A stretch of DNA of 64,000 bases from Saprospiraceae bacterium. GTDB lineage: Bacteria; Bacteroidota; Bacteroidia; Chitinophagales; Saprospiraceae. The notes beneath the pieces are model-generated. The model saw only the letters and a list, made by a program, of their open reading frames with translations. It had not been told where the DNA came from and did not search any database. The translations under genes and the position numbers were made by a program. Positions within the stretch are counted from its first letter, which is position 1. Each line of letters opens with the position of its first letter. The stretch spans positions 124,001-188,000 of the forward strand of contig JAQXDE010000014.1 of NCBI GenBank assembly GCA_029251525.1. Reading direction: 5' to 3'. This document shows positions 54,280-62,969 of this stretch, one piece after another.

Positions 54280-55335
54280 CTAAAATCGAGGACACAAAAC
54301 GCTATTATTTTCAAAATCTCCAAAATAACTAATCGACAATTCAAAAGCTCCTTGACCTTGATGATAATTTGTCAAATCTTGAAAATTTGCATCATAACTC
54401 ACTCCAAATAAAAAGTTTCCTTTTTGCAAACCTGCCATCAAAACTAAAGCATCCATACCTAAATTATTATCCTCATTAGCAACTGGTCGAAACCAACCCC
54501 CAATGTAAAATGAATTATTGGAATAATCATTTAATATGATTCGAACATTTGTTCCAGCATTAATTTCCAAATGTGGACCTTGTTTTGCAACTAGGACTCT
54601 TGGTAAAAATGATAAAATATCACCTACCGGAAGTTCGGCACTTAATTGAGTAGAATATCTTGAGTATAATTTCTCAGAAGTGAAACTATCTCCATTCGCA
54701 TCAACCTCATCTTTATAAAAAGAAATTTCAGGTTGAGTGATATGATGCATCGCAAAACCAGCATAAAATGATTTTCTCGCCTTTGATATGTATGCGTAAT
54801 TAATACCTATTGACAAATCCCCATAAGAAAAATTATTGATGGGTAAATCTTCATCAGTATCAAATGTATAACCATCTAAGCCATTAAACTGATCTCCAAA
54901 AGTAAGTTGTTCATAATTCACATTACGCTGAGAGAGAGCTCCTTGAATTCCAATCGTCAAGAATTGTTTATTATCATAATCTAGTCCTTTATGATATGCT
55001 CCAGAAATAGCTATTTGCTGTGTACTAAAATCAATACCACTTACTTTATCTCTAAAAAACACCAAACCCACTGCGGCTGCATCTTTATATTGCGAATTAC
55101 TCTTTACTCTAAACCTGACATCTAATTCTGTTGCAAAGGTTCGAAAAGGCGAATCTAGCACTCTTCTCCATTGATCTCTATAGATATTAGAAAAACGATA
55201 TCTTCCATTATACGCTCCTGTTAAAGCAGGATTAAGTGTCAAAGGAGAAGAATAAAACTGAGAAAAGTGTTTGTCTTGAGCAGACAAATCAACTAAAAAT
55301 AAGATCGCTAGAATAAAAATATAAAATTGCTTCAT
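54280..55335 (-). CDS. PorP/SprF family type IX secretion membrane protein
   Basis: 351 residues from the ATG at 55335; an upstream ATG at 55410 is rejected because the -7 promoter element lies between them. Signal peptide MKQFYIFILAILFLVDLSAQ, then the typical PorP/SprF start DKHFSQFYSSPLTLNPALTG, with YRFSNIYRDQWR, LTIGIQGALSQR, LSIGINYAY, FYAGFAMHHITQP and ending GAFELSISYFG. It is an outer-membrane barrel; SprF in Flavobacterium is needed for secretion of the SprB adhesin by the type IX system. Two giant cargo genes in this window make that link plausible, but they are not adjacent. Confidence 0.9.
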   Translation of the reverse strand: MKQFYIFILAILFLVDLSAQDKHFSQFYSSPLTLNPALTGAYNGRYRFSNIYRDQWRRVLDSPFRTFATELDVRFRVKSNSQYKDAAAVGLVFFRDKVSGIDFSTQQIAISGAYHKGLDYDNKQFLTIGIQGALSQRNVNYEQLTFGDQFNGLDGYTFDTDEDLPINNFSYGDLSIGINYAYISKARKSFYAGFAMHHITQPEISFYKDEVDANGDSFTSEKLYSRYSTQLSAELPVGDILSFLPRVLVAKQGPHLEINAGTNVRIILNDYSNNSFYIGGWFRPVANEDNNLGMDALVLMAGLQKGNFLFGVSYDANFQDLTNYHQGQGAFELSISYFGDFENNSVLCPRF

Positions 55336-55364
55336 AATCGATATTAAATAAAAGTTTAAGTTCG

Positions 55365-55372
55365 CAAAAGTA
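55365..55372 (-). promoter_or_regulatory. Probable -7 element of the PorP-like gene
   Basis: On the minus strand TACTTTTG is a perfect TAnnTTTG match 30 bases before the ATG at 55335. A weak GTTG (-33) lies 22 bases further upstream. Confidence 0.5.
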
Positions 55373-55584
55373 AGGAATGAATTAGACATTTTTTCAACGG
55401 TCTTATCCAAGATTTATTATTTGTTAAATAATGCCAATTGAGAAATTGAATTATTGGGGGAAAGAAAATTTTATCTACATTTTGATGGTAAGTTGTTAAA
55501 CAACATAGATTCAAGAATTGAACCGAAATATATTTTTCAAAAAAAAATTACACCAATGGAATTATAATATTAAATTGATATTTA

Positions 55585-55941
55585 ATGAATAAAAGCAGAT
55601 TTCTCTTTCTCTTATTTATTAAAATAAATATTACAATGACCTCTTTCAAAAAAGATGATGATTAAGGAGGAGATATTACCTTAGATTGCAGTGATATATA
55701 ATATTCTACAACAACTACTGCTTTTCTTACTACCAGTTGCACAACTTTCTGGCTCTCACGATGCGGCTTTTGTTAACGTAGATTAAACCACCTATGCAGG
55801 TATTGAAACTTTAGCGAAAGATGGCACTTTGGAAACTCAAGTTATTACAGACATGATTATGCCAAAAGCCAGCCCCCTTTAAGTCAAATCCAACTGAATC
55901 AATTTCAATATTGGATCGATGAAAGTGCACCTAATAATTAA
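55585..55941 (+). pseudogene. Decayed c-type cytochrome-like lipoprotein gene
   Basis: ATG at 55585 opens MNKSRFLFLLFIK, a signal-like start, with KKDDD then a stop (TAA near 55661). Readable remnants follow in shifting frames: GGDITLDCSDI, STTTTAFLTTSC, then GSHDAAFVNVD (cf. a haem CxxCH with the cysteine lost), TYAGIETLAKDGTLETQVIT, DMIMPKAS, a frameshift, and PLSQIQLNQFQYWIDESAPN ending at a stop. This is the typical plan of small Bacteroidetes cytochrome c-like proteins (MPK...LS...WIDEGAPNN), here with several stops and at least one frameshift. A terminator still follows. Confidence 0.72.
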
Positions 55942-55961
55942 AGGACTTTATTAATAATCTG

Positions 55962-55997
55962 AAAAGCCGAAATATGTAATCACATTTCGGCTTTTTT
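55962..55997 (+). terminator. Intrinsic terminator of the former cytochrome gene
   Basis: AAAAGCCGAAAT pairs with ATTTCGGCTTTT, followed by T-run; 20 bases beyond the last remnant stop. Confidence 0.8.
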
Positions 55998-56251
55998 GGT
56001 ATAAGTAAAAATGACCTGACTACTTATTTTAAATTTCCAGTTTACTTCAATAGTGAAACTTTATAAAAAGAAGTTCTAACTGATCAAAAAATGCCGCCAA
56101 TTGGTTCTTTATAGAAGAACAATTAGGATAGATTTATTCCTGCCGAGTTAATGAACCCCAGAATAATTAATAATAGTTTAGTCACTATTGTGATGTAAAG
56201 AGGCCTTCTAAAAGGATGTATTAGCAAGCCTTAAATATTATAGTCATGAAC
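55998..56251. other. Noncoding region with decayed sequence
   Basis: Only the second cytochrome remnant is recognisable in about 250 bases before the K+ channel gene. Confidence 0.3.
56060..56135 (+). pseudogene. Second cytochrome c-like remnant
   Basis: One frame reads EVLTDQKMPPIGSL and then stops; the neighbouring frame continues EEQLG. Together they give the end of a cytochrome c domain (axial Met region, MPPIGSLxEEQL). Too short for certainty but consistent with the decayed gene upstream. Confidence 0.45.
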
Positions 56252-56563
56252 TTATTTTTTTTTGTTTTGCTGTTCTTTTTCAAAATGGTTATAAAGTGTA
56301 TTGATAAATGCCAGAACAATCCCTATTCCGAGGAAAATATAAAAGATAGTGAACATTTTACCTTCTTCTGTTTGAGGAGAAAAATCTCCATAACCAATAG
56401 TGGTCAAAGTTATTATTGAAAAATAAAGTGAATCTAAATAGTCCCATCCTTCTAAATGATGATATACCATCGTTCCAAAAAAAAGGATAAAAAATGTTGT
56501 ACCCAACAGATCTCTATACTCCGGGTCTTTCAAAAAATTAACGAAAGTTCTGATAAATACCAT
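56252..56563 (-). CDS. Two-transmembrane potassium channel
   Basis: 103 residues: helix 1 about 18-36, a pore loop with the complete K+ selectivity filter TTIGYGD at 54-60, helix 2 about 68-92, then a short basic tail (EKEQQNKKK). This is the minimal pore-only Ion_trans_2 channel; it has no RCK regulatory domain. Such channels work as tetramers in the inner membrane. There is no nearby RCK gene, so gating is unknown. It is transcribed away from the pseudouridine synthase gene spacing of about 107 bases. Confidence 0.9.
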   Translation of the reverse strand: MVFIRTFVNFLKDPEYRDLLGTTFFILFFGTMVYHHLEGWDYLDSLYFSIITLTTIGYGDFSPQTEEGKMFTIFYIFLGIGIVLAFINTLYNHFEKEQQNKKK

Positions 56564-56670
56564 CTTATTCTATTTTCCAAAAATAATAAAAATTGAAATT
56601 AGGGAATTATTTAGGATTAAGATAAGATTCAGTTATTTTCTATTAAGAAGACCAAACTGGTTAAAATTAA

Positions 56671-57561
56671 TCAAGACTGGTATTTTTGCCATCGCCTTTC
56701 TTCACGTCTCAGAAGTGTTTCATATTTTTGAGGTACATTGATTTCCACCTTCATCTTTTCGTTAGTTTTTGGATGAGAAAAAATCAACTCAACCGCACAT
56801 AAAAAAAGTCCTTTATGCTTCAATATCATTCCTTCTTTGCCATATAAAGCATCTCCTAAAATTGGAAATCCTAAACTTGAAAGATGAATTCGTAGTTGAT
56901 GTGTTCTACCTGTTTGTGGAAATAAATCAATAAGGCTGAGCCATTTATTTTTTAAGGAAGGAACTACTTTTATTTTTTCAAAATAGGTAATAGCATCTTT
57001 CCCGTCAATTGGTTTTTCCAAAACACCTACCTTCTTTATATCTCCAATCACTATAGCTTGATATTTTTTCAAAATTGTTTTTGCCTCAAATTGTTGACTC
57101 ATCTTCAAATGGGCATATGCAGTTTTTGCCACTAAAAGTAACCCTGAAGTTGAACTATCCAATCGATGAACTGCTCTTGGTTTTCGTAAGCCATCATTTT
57201 CAGTTGACTTAGAAATATTATATAAAAGTGCATTTTCTATTGTTCGAAATTGATTACCACTTACGATGATGCCAGCTGGTTTGTTGATAACTGCCAAGTA
57301 TTCATCTTCAAAAATAACATCTAAGTTTAACGGTAAAATTTTAGGTATTCTTAGTTCTAAATCTACCCAATCAATTTGATCCCCTGGCTGCACCCATCTT
57401 CCAGTCTCAACAGGCTTCCCATTGAGTAAAATTTCATTTCTAAGTATAGCTTTTTTGATACCTTTTCGAGAAGGAATATTAGGAAAGATCTTTCGGGCAT
57501 ATTCACTTAATCTTTCTTGAGCAGTATTTGGTGGAACGATATGGGAATGAAGAATTTTCAT
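56671..57561 (-). CDS. RluA family pseudouridine synthase
   Basis: 296 residues from the ATG at 57561 (MKILHSHIVPPNTAQERLSE); the open frame to 57582 is not needed. An S4-like N-terminal region (about 13-70; GIKKAILRNEILLNGKPVET) precedes the RluA catalytic domain: LAVINKPAGIIVSG, the catalytic Asp135 in AVHRLDSSTSGLLLVAKT, and TGRTHQLRIHLSSLGFPILG. It isomerises uridine in rRNA or tRNA; the target site cannot be read. It lies after the DinB-like gene, separated by an inverted repeat. Confidence 0.92.
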   Translation of the reverse strand: MKILHSHIVPPNTAQERLSEYARKIFPNIPSRKGIKKAILRNEILLNGKPVETGRWVQPGDQIDWVDLELRIPKILPLNLDVIFEDEYLAVINKPAGIIVSGNQFRTIENALLYNISKSTENDGLRKPRAVHRLDSSTSGLLLVAKTAYAHLKMSQQFEAKTILKKYQAIVIGDIKKVGVLEKPIDGKDAITYFEKIKVVPSLKNKWLSLIDLFPQTGRTHQLRIHLSSLGFPILGDALYGKEGMILKHKGLFLCAVELIFSHPKTNEKMKVEINVPQKYETLLRREERRWQKYQS

Positions 57562-57568
57562 GTTTTTA

Positions 57569-57613
57569 AATTGAATATCCAATATTTAAAGAGGAAATAT
57601 TGGATATTCAATT
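57569..57613. repeat. Perfect 19-bp inverted repeat
   Basis: AATTGAATATCCAATATTT and its exact complement around a seven-base loop, eight bases upstream of the pseudouridine synthase start and four after the DinB-like stop. Without a T-run it may act as a processing or regulatory hairpin. Confidence 0.65.
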
Positions 57614-57617
57614 ATTA

Positions 57618-58073
57618 TCAGACCTTTTTTTTCAAAGCAATCATAAATCCTAAATGCATTGCTTCGTGCATATTATTAAAGATAATTCCATCCTCTATCG
57701 AACTCAAAGTCACATTATAGCTGGTCGTATATTCTTTATATTCTTTAAAGACTCCATTAGCATAATCATCTTCCATTTTATCCACCAAAATGATCATCTG
57801 ATTTTTCATAAAATCTAAATCCGTTCGTGTGATGTCGCCATTTGGTTTGGACCCTTTTCGATATTTCCCAATGAAATCATTGTCGATATCCATAGGCAAA
57901 CTAGACATTCCATAACAAAGCAATTGCTGTGTTGCAATGATATGTCCCAAATTCCAAGCAAGATTATTATTGAATCCTTCTGGGATTTCATTAAGCTGTG
58001 CTAAATCTAAATTTTCAATTAATTTTAATACATTGTTGCGGGTTACCTGCTGGTATTCGAAGTGTTTTTTCAT
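57618..58073 (-). CDS. DinB-like (DinB_2) four-helix protein
   Basis: 151 residues. It has the DinB/YfiT four-helix bundle: FEYQQVTRNNVLKLIENL, FNNNLAWNLGHIIATQQLL with a metal-ligand-type His, and the late His in NNMHEAMHLGFMIALKKK. Members are often metal-binding, thiol-dependent S-transferases or of unknown function. It starts 33 bases after the second PorV-like gene and is likely in the same operon. No function can be assigned with confidence. Confidence 0.8.
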   Translation of the reverse strand: MKKHFEYQQVTRNNVLKLIENLDLAQLNEIPEGFNNNLAWNLGHIIATQQLLCYGMSSLPMDIDNDFIGKYRKGSKPNGDITRTDLDFMKNQMIILVDKMEDDYANGVFKEYKEYTTSYNVTLSSIEDGIIFNNMHEAMHLGFMIALKKKV

Positions 58074-58106
58074 CTTAATATATTGATCATTTGTTTTGTG
58101 AAATTT

Positions 58107-59222
58107 CTAATTAAAATCTTCCGTGGGTTCTCGTTTCTCAAAATCAATCTTCACAGAAAAAATATGCGAATATAATATTTGTGAAACATTTCCAATGTCC
58201 GTAAAAGCATAATCTATCGTGAACTTTCCTAAGTGAAAACCAATTCCCAAATTTGGTTGCAATGTATAAATAATATTATCAGGATTAACATCATCTCTTG
58301 ATTTCTGAATATTACTGATACCTCCTCGAAGGAATAAAAAATCAGAATATCGAGCTTCAAAACCCAAATGTGGATCAATTTGCATCGGACCTGCAGAAAT
58401 TAAAACATTCCTTTTTCCATCAGTTGTAAAATCTAAATCCAATTCTGTCACCAGAGAAATTTTAGGTGTAAATTGCCTCATCCATGCAGCTCCTAGAATA
58501 ATTCTCGGAGTGGTAATTTCTAAGGTACTTGTAGGAATTTCATTCCCTGTCCTAAGAAAAACGTCTTTTTCATTATCCGATAAATTAAATTCCCAACCAT
58601 TAAATGTAAATGAAATATCACGAGCCATTAGTCCAAACCTCCAATTTCCCATCCTATATTGAGACCCCAAATCAATTCCAAAACCCCATGAATTTCCAAA
58701 GGTTCCAATTACCCTTCTGATGATTTTTGCATTTCCTCCAACTGATAAATTTTTAATAGGTGTTTTTTGAGCATAAGAAAAAATTAATGCATAATCTGCT
58801 GCTGAAAATTCTGAAACATTATCATAATTAATTGAGCCATCAGGACTTACCAGATAAAAGGTATTTGGAATATTATCAATCCCCAAGCGAATTAGAGAAA
58901 AACCAAAGGTAGATTCTTTTTTGGGATCAGCGTTTATTTTTTTAGCAATGCCGAGGTAGTCATATTTTGCTATTCCTGCAAACCATTCTGCGTGCATAGC
59001 AGAAACTTGAAATGGCTTCTCCAATTGAGTTAATCCTGCCGGATTCCAAAATCCTGCATTAACATCACCCACATTTGCGACAACTGCATTTCCCATTCCA
59101 TGAGCTCTGGCGCTTACTCCAATTGTCAAAAATTCATTACTATATTTTGGCGTTTGAGCAGAAAGTTGAAAAGCAAAAATACCTAGTATGAAAATTATAA
59201 TTATCAGGATCTTAGGATTCAT
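58107..59222 (-). CDS. PorV/PorQ-like outer-membrane protein (second copy)
   Basis: 371 residues: signal peptide to about 22 (AFQLSAQ), then KYSNEFLTIGVSARAHGMGN, AGFWNPAGLTQ, AMHAEWFAGIAKYDYLGIAK, FGFSLIRLGIDNIPNT and a strand-rich body ending IDYAFTDIGNVSQILYSHIF. The PorV/PorQ family are type IX outer-membrane proteins that shuttle cargo or bind it near the attachment complex. It follows its paralogue by four bases, indicating tandem duplication and a shared operon. Confidence 0.88.
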   Translation of the reverse strand: MNPKILIIIIFILGIFAFQLSAQTPKYSNEFLTIGVSARAHGMGNAVVANVGDVNAGFWNPAGLTQLEKPFQVSAMHAEWFAGIAKYDYLGIAKKINADPKKESTFGFSLIRLGIDNIPNTFYLVSPDGSINYDNVSEFSAADYALIFSYAQKTPIKNLSVGGNAKIIRRVIGTFGNSWGFGIDLGSQYRMGNWRFGLMARDISFTFNGWEFNLSDNEKDVFLRTGNEIPTSTLEITTPRIILGAAWMRQFTPKISLVTELDLDFTTDGKRNVLISAGPMQIDPHLGFEARYSDFLFLRGGISNIQKSRDDVNPDNIIYTLQPNLGIGFHLGKFTIDYAFTDIGNVSQILYSHIFSVKIDFEKREPTEDFN

Positions 59223-59226
59223 TTAT

Positions 59227-60351
59227 TTATTTTGACTTTTGACTTGCTCTTTTTAAATATTCAAAATCAAGATCAAGCACCATAGAAATCACATGTGAGT
59301 AGGTTCCATTTACATTATCTCCTATATCCGTAAAAGCATAATCCAAACGAAGTTTATATAGTTTTAACCCTACTCCCATATTAGGCTGTACCGTCCAAAA
59401 TCGTCTTCCTCCAATATCTGAATCTTCTTGAACATTATTAATCCCTGCTCTTAAAAATACGAATTTTTTGTAATCTGCTTCAAAGCCAATCGTTGGATCC
59501 AAACTAAAAGGATAAGAACTAATAAGAGTATTCCTTTTTCCATCCATAAACATATTCATATCTAATTCGGCTGTCAATCCTACTTTTCCAAAATCAAATT
59601 TACGAGCTGCTGCTAAAATAATTTGTGGCCGAGTTACCTCTAAGGATTTAATAGGAATAGTATTATCTGTTAAATCTAGAATTACTTTTTCATCCTCTGT
59701 AAAATTAAAAGACCAAGCATTAAAGGTATTTGAAATATCTTTTAGCAATGCTCCAAACTTCCATTTTCCTAAATGATATTTTACTGAGGCATCTAAGCCA
59801 AAACCCCAAGATTTTGCAAATGGTCCAATAGACCGATGCACCACCTTTACATTTCCACCCAGAAACAATTCTCCTCTATCCGTATGAACCTTTTGCGCAT
59901 AGGAAAATAAAAATGCATAATCTGCTGCTGAAAAGGGTTTGATATTATCATAATTTACTGAACCATCATCTTCGTAGAGACTTAAAGTATTCGGAATATC
60001 GTCTATTCCGAATCTAATCATGGATACCCCAAAAGCTCTTTTATGATCATCAAAAGGGATGGCCAAACCTAGGTAATCGTATTTTCCGACTCCACCAAAC
60101 CACTCTGCATGTTTCGCCCCTATTTGAATTCCTTTTGACATATCTATTGAAGCCAAGGCTGCTGGATTCCAAAATCCCGCAGTTACATCATCTACTGATG
60201 CGACAAACGAATTACCCATTGCCTGAGCTCTAGCACTCAACCCTATAGATAAAAATTCATTACTGTATTTTTGAGAAAAAGACCATTGAATACTTAAAAC
60301 CAAAAGTAAAAAAACAGGCACGCCTTTTTTTAAATTGTTAAACTGTTGCAT
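59227..60351 (-). CDS. PorV/PorQ-like outer-membrane protein (first copy)
   Basis: 374 residues: signal peptide to about 25 (SIQWSFSQ), KYSNEFLSIGLSARAQAMGN, SVDDVTAGFWNPAALASID, GAKHAEWFGGVGKYDYLGLA, MIRFGIDDIPNT and the C-terminal LDYAFTDIGDNVNGTYSHVI. Clearly paralogous to the next gene over its full length. First gene of a probable operon with it, the DinB-like gene and perhaps the pseudouridine synthase. No complete consensus promoter was found in the 289-base spacer upstream. Confidence 0.88.
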   Translation of the reverse strand: MQQFNNLKKGVPVFLLLVLSIQWSFSQKYSNEFLSIGLSARAQAMGNSFVASVDDVTAGFWNPAALASIDMSKGIQIGAKHAEWFGGVGKYDYLGLAIPFDDHKRAFGVSMIRFGIDDIPNTLSLYEDDGSVNYDNIKPFSAADYAFLFSYAQKVHTDRGELFLGGNVKVVHRSIGPFAKSWGFGLDASVKYHLGKWKFGALLKDISNTFNAWSFNFTEDEKVILDLTDNTIPIKSLEVTRPQIILAAARKFDFGKVGLTAELDMNMFMDGKRNTLISSYPFSLDPTIGFEADYKKFVFLRAGINNVQEDSDIGGRRFWTVQPNMGVGLKLYKLRLDYAFTDIGDNVNGTYSHVISMVLDLDFEYLKRASQKSK

Positions 60352-60640
60352 TTATATTTTCATTTAATTCTTAGATTGATTTGCTAAGAAGATTTATCTT
60401 TTTTTAACGGCAAAAAACAGATTGGAGTATTTGTTAATATTGATTTTAAATAAAAAAATCACCTATATTTAATTCAATATATGTACCAATTGTAAAAATT
60501 CCCTTTTACTTTCTAAAACTTCTATTATTTTAGCCAATAAAACAGGAAAATGTTGTCACTATCTGATTTTTTATGTCAGCTAAAAAACAAAGGTATTGAA
60601 TAGAAAAAATTACTTTATAAATTTAAAATTATAAAAAAAA
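60352..60640. other. Divergent intergenic region
   Basis: 289 bases between the PorV-like operon and the second LVIVD gene, with no recognised promoter or repeat. Confidence 0.3.
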
Positions 60641-62017
60641 ATGTTTAGATACGTGTTATTCCTCTTTCTTTCTTTTTCTTCTTTTCAAATCGATGCTCAA
60701 GTTGCCTATAATATGGAACTATTAGGTTATTATGATGATAATACTCTTCCCTCTGCCAATGAAACAGATCAAAAAGTCTTCAATGACATTTGGGGTTATG
60801 CAGCCAATGATCGAGAATATGCAATTGTAGGAAGTGCAGCTTATATCCATTTCTTTGATGTGACAGATCCACAAAATCCAATTTTGATTGATCAGATTTT
60901 GGGAACGGATACGACGATTTGGCGAGATATTAAAGTTTACGGAAATTATGCTTACGCAGTGAGTGAAGGAAATGGAGAAGGATTAATGATTTTTGACTTA
61001 AGTGATTTGCCCAGTTCAGTTTCATTAGTAACTCGAAATTTAGATTTTTTCGAAAAAGCACATAATATATTTATTGATGAAAATGGGAAAATGTTTGTCG
61101 CTGGATCAAATACCGATGTTATCGAAGGATTGATGGTTCTGGATATTTCAACTAATCCAACAGAACCACAATTATTAGGAAAAAGTATTTTGATAAATTA
61201 TGTACATGATCTTTATGTCAAAAATAATATCGCTTATTGTAACCACGGGGACTATGGGTTTTATGTATGGAATTACAATGATCCTAACAATCCAATCTTG
61301 TTAGCAAACCTTGAGGGGAATGGATATAATCACAGTAACTGGGTCTCAGAAGATGGAAGTTATGCTATCTTTGCTGAGGAGGTTCCTGCTGGATTACCCT
61401 TGGGAATTGTTGACTTAACTCAACTCTCAAATGGATCAATTGAATTAGTAGGTGATTTCTTTCAGTTTCCACTTTTGGGTGATGGTTTTTTCAATACACC
61501 TCATAATCCGTATATCAAAGGTAACTATGCTTACATCTCTTATTATGAAGATGGTGTGCAAGTCATTGATTTGACAGATAAAACTAACCCAACATTGGTA
61601 GGTTACTATGATACATTTCCAAACAATTTAAACTATGCTGGTTATTTTGGATGTTGGGGAGTATATCCTTACTTACCTTCAGGAAATATTATCGCATCTG
61701 ATCGTAAGTATGGATTACATATTTTAAGGTTTGATGAAACACTTTCTTCAAATGAGAACTTAGACGATAACAGTAAATTTACAATATACCCTAACCCATC
61801 CTTTAATGGTATTTTCAATATAAAAATAAATGAAGTGACAAATGAAAAAGTCACTATTGAAGTAAGTGATTTATCTGGGAAAAAAATGTTTGAACAAGTT
61901 TTGAATTTAAACTCTAAAATGGTCGATTTGAGTTTATTGGCAAATGGATTTTATTTTGGAAAAATAAGAATTGGGGAGAAAGAAATGATAGAGAAGTTTG
62001 TGGTTTCTAAAAAATAA
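60641..62017 (+). CDS. Secreted choice-of-anchor B / LVIVD-repeat protein with type IX sorting domain
   Basis: 458 residues, paralogous to the protein at 12352. Signal peptide ends near FQIDAQ (19). LVIVD-type repeats: YAIVGSAAYIHFFDVTDPQN, LMIFDLSDLPSSVSLV, LMVLDISTNPTEPQLL, FYVWNYNDPNNPILLA and VQVIDLTDKTNPTLVG, with AHNIFIDENG, YVHDLYVKNNIAY and YNHSNW shared with its paralogue. The C-terminal 85 residues are a type A sorting domain (IYPNPSFNGIFNI ... LSLLANGFYFGKIR ... IEKFVVSKK). It is surface-exported and of unknown function. Confidence 0.87.
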   Translation: MFRYVLFLFLSFSSFQIDAQVAYNMELLGYYDDNTLPSANETDQKVFNDIWGYAANDREYAIVGSAAYIHFFDVTDPQNPILIDQILGTDTTIWRDIKVYGNYAYAVSEGNGEGLMIFDLSDLPSSVSLVTRNLDFFEKAHNIFIDENGKMFVAGSNTDVIEGLMVLDISTNPTEPQLLGKSILINYVHDLYVKNNIAYCNHGDYGFYVWNYNDPNNPILLANLEGNGYNHSNWVSEDGSYAIFAEEVPAGLPLGIVDLTQLSNGSIELVGDFFQFPLLGDGFFNTPHNPYIKGNYAYISYYEDGVQVIDLTDKTNPTLVGYYDTFPNNLNYAGYFGCWGVYPYLPSGNIIASDRKYGLHILRFDETLSSNENLDDNSKFTIYPNPSFNGIFNIKINEVTNEKVTIEVSDLSGKKMFEQVLNLNSKMVDLSLLANGFYFGKIRIGEKEMIEKFVVSKK

Positions 62018-62178
62018 ATATCTCCCTTTTGTAATGAGACTATGAATGACGTGGATCGATCGTATTACCGTGGATTTGACAATCCTAAAATTATAAAAAG
62101 ATCATAGCCCCTAATATAATAATTAGGTTAAATAAATCTAAATCTTCGGTAACGATATTCCATTCAAATAATAACTAA

Positions 62179-62955
62179 ATGCAAAAAATAATAATTCAAG
62201 GAATTCAATACGACGAAAAATCTTCCTTCCAACAAGGTTCTAGTCTCGCTCCACCATTAATTCGAGAAGCTTTAAATTCTGGCTCGATGAATCTTTTCTC
62301 AGAAAATGGAATCACAATCGAAACTTCCCGAATTGAAGATAAAGGTGATATTACTATCGAAAAGTATTTCGATATTGAAGCCATCACTGCAAAGCACTTA
62401 AATGAAGGTGGCAAAATATTCACTTTAGGCGGAGATCACTCGGTGACCTTTCCCATTATTAAGGCACATCATGCAAAATATCCGAAATTAGATATTTTAC
62501 ACATTGATGCTCATGCTGACTTATATGATAATTATGAAGGCGATAAATTTTCTCACGCTTGTCCATTTGCTAGAATTATGGAAAATGGGTTTGCGATAAA
62601 ACTAGTCCAAGTAGGCATTCGAACTTTAAATACTCATCAAACAGAACAAGCTGAAAGATTCAAGGTTGATGTCCATGAAATGAAAAATTTGGATCTCAGC
62701 AAGATTCCAAAATTTGAAAACCCATTGTATATTTCTTTAGATATGGATGCATTCGATCCTGCTTTTGCACCAGGTGTTTCACATCATGAACCTGGCGGAA
62801 TGACTTCTCGACAAGTGATTGATTTGATTCAAAGTTTAAATTGTGAAGTGGTTGGAGCAGACATTGTGGAATATAATCCAACTCGAGATTTTCAAAAAAT
62901 GACTTCGTTTTTAGCTGCTAAAATGATGAAGGAGATTTTAACAAAGATGCTTTAA
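62179..62955 (+). CDS. Arginase/agmatinase family ureohydrolase
   Basis: 258 residues with the three manganese-ligand motifs of ureohydrolases: GGDHS at 84-88, DAHAD at 110-114 and SLDMDAFDPAFAPG near 187. The overall length and the GGMTSRQVIDL and GADIVEYNP segments fit agmatinase/arginase; it hydrolyses a guanidino compound (agmatine, arginine or a relative) releasing urea. Sequence alone does not settle the substrate, so no gene symbol is given. An AraC regulator starts 14 bases downstream, suggesting co-transcription. Confidence 0.9.
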   Translation: MQKIIIQGIQYDEKSSFQQGSSLAPPLIREALNSGSMNLFSENGITIETSRIEDKGDITIEKYFDIEAITAKHLNEGGKIFTLGGDHSVTFPIIKAHHAKYPKLDILHIDAHADLYDNYEGDKFSHACPFARIMENGFAIKLVQVGIRTLNTHQTEQAERFKVDVHEMKNLDLSKIPKFENPLYISLDMDAFDPAFAPGVSHHEPGGMTSRQVIDLIQSLNCEVVGADIVEYNPTRDFQKMTSFLAAKMMKEILTKML

Positions 62956-62969
62956 CCCAAAAAACAAAT

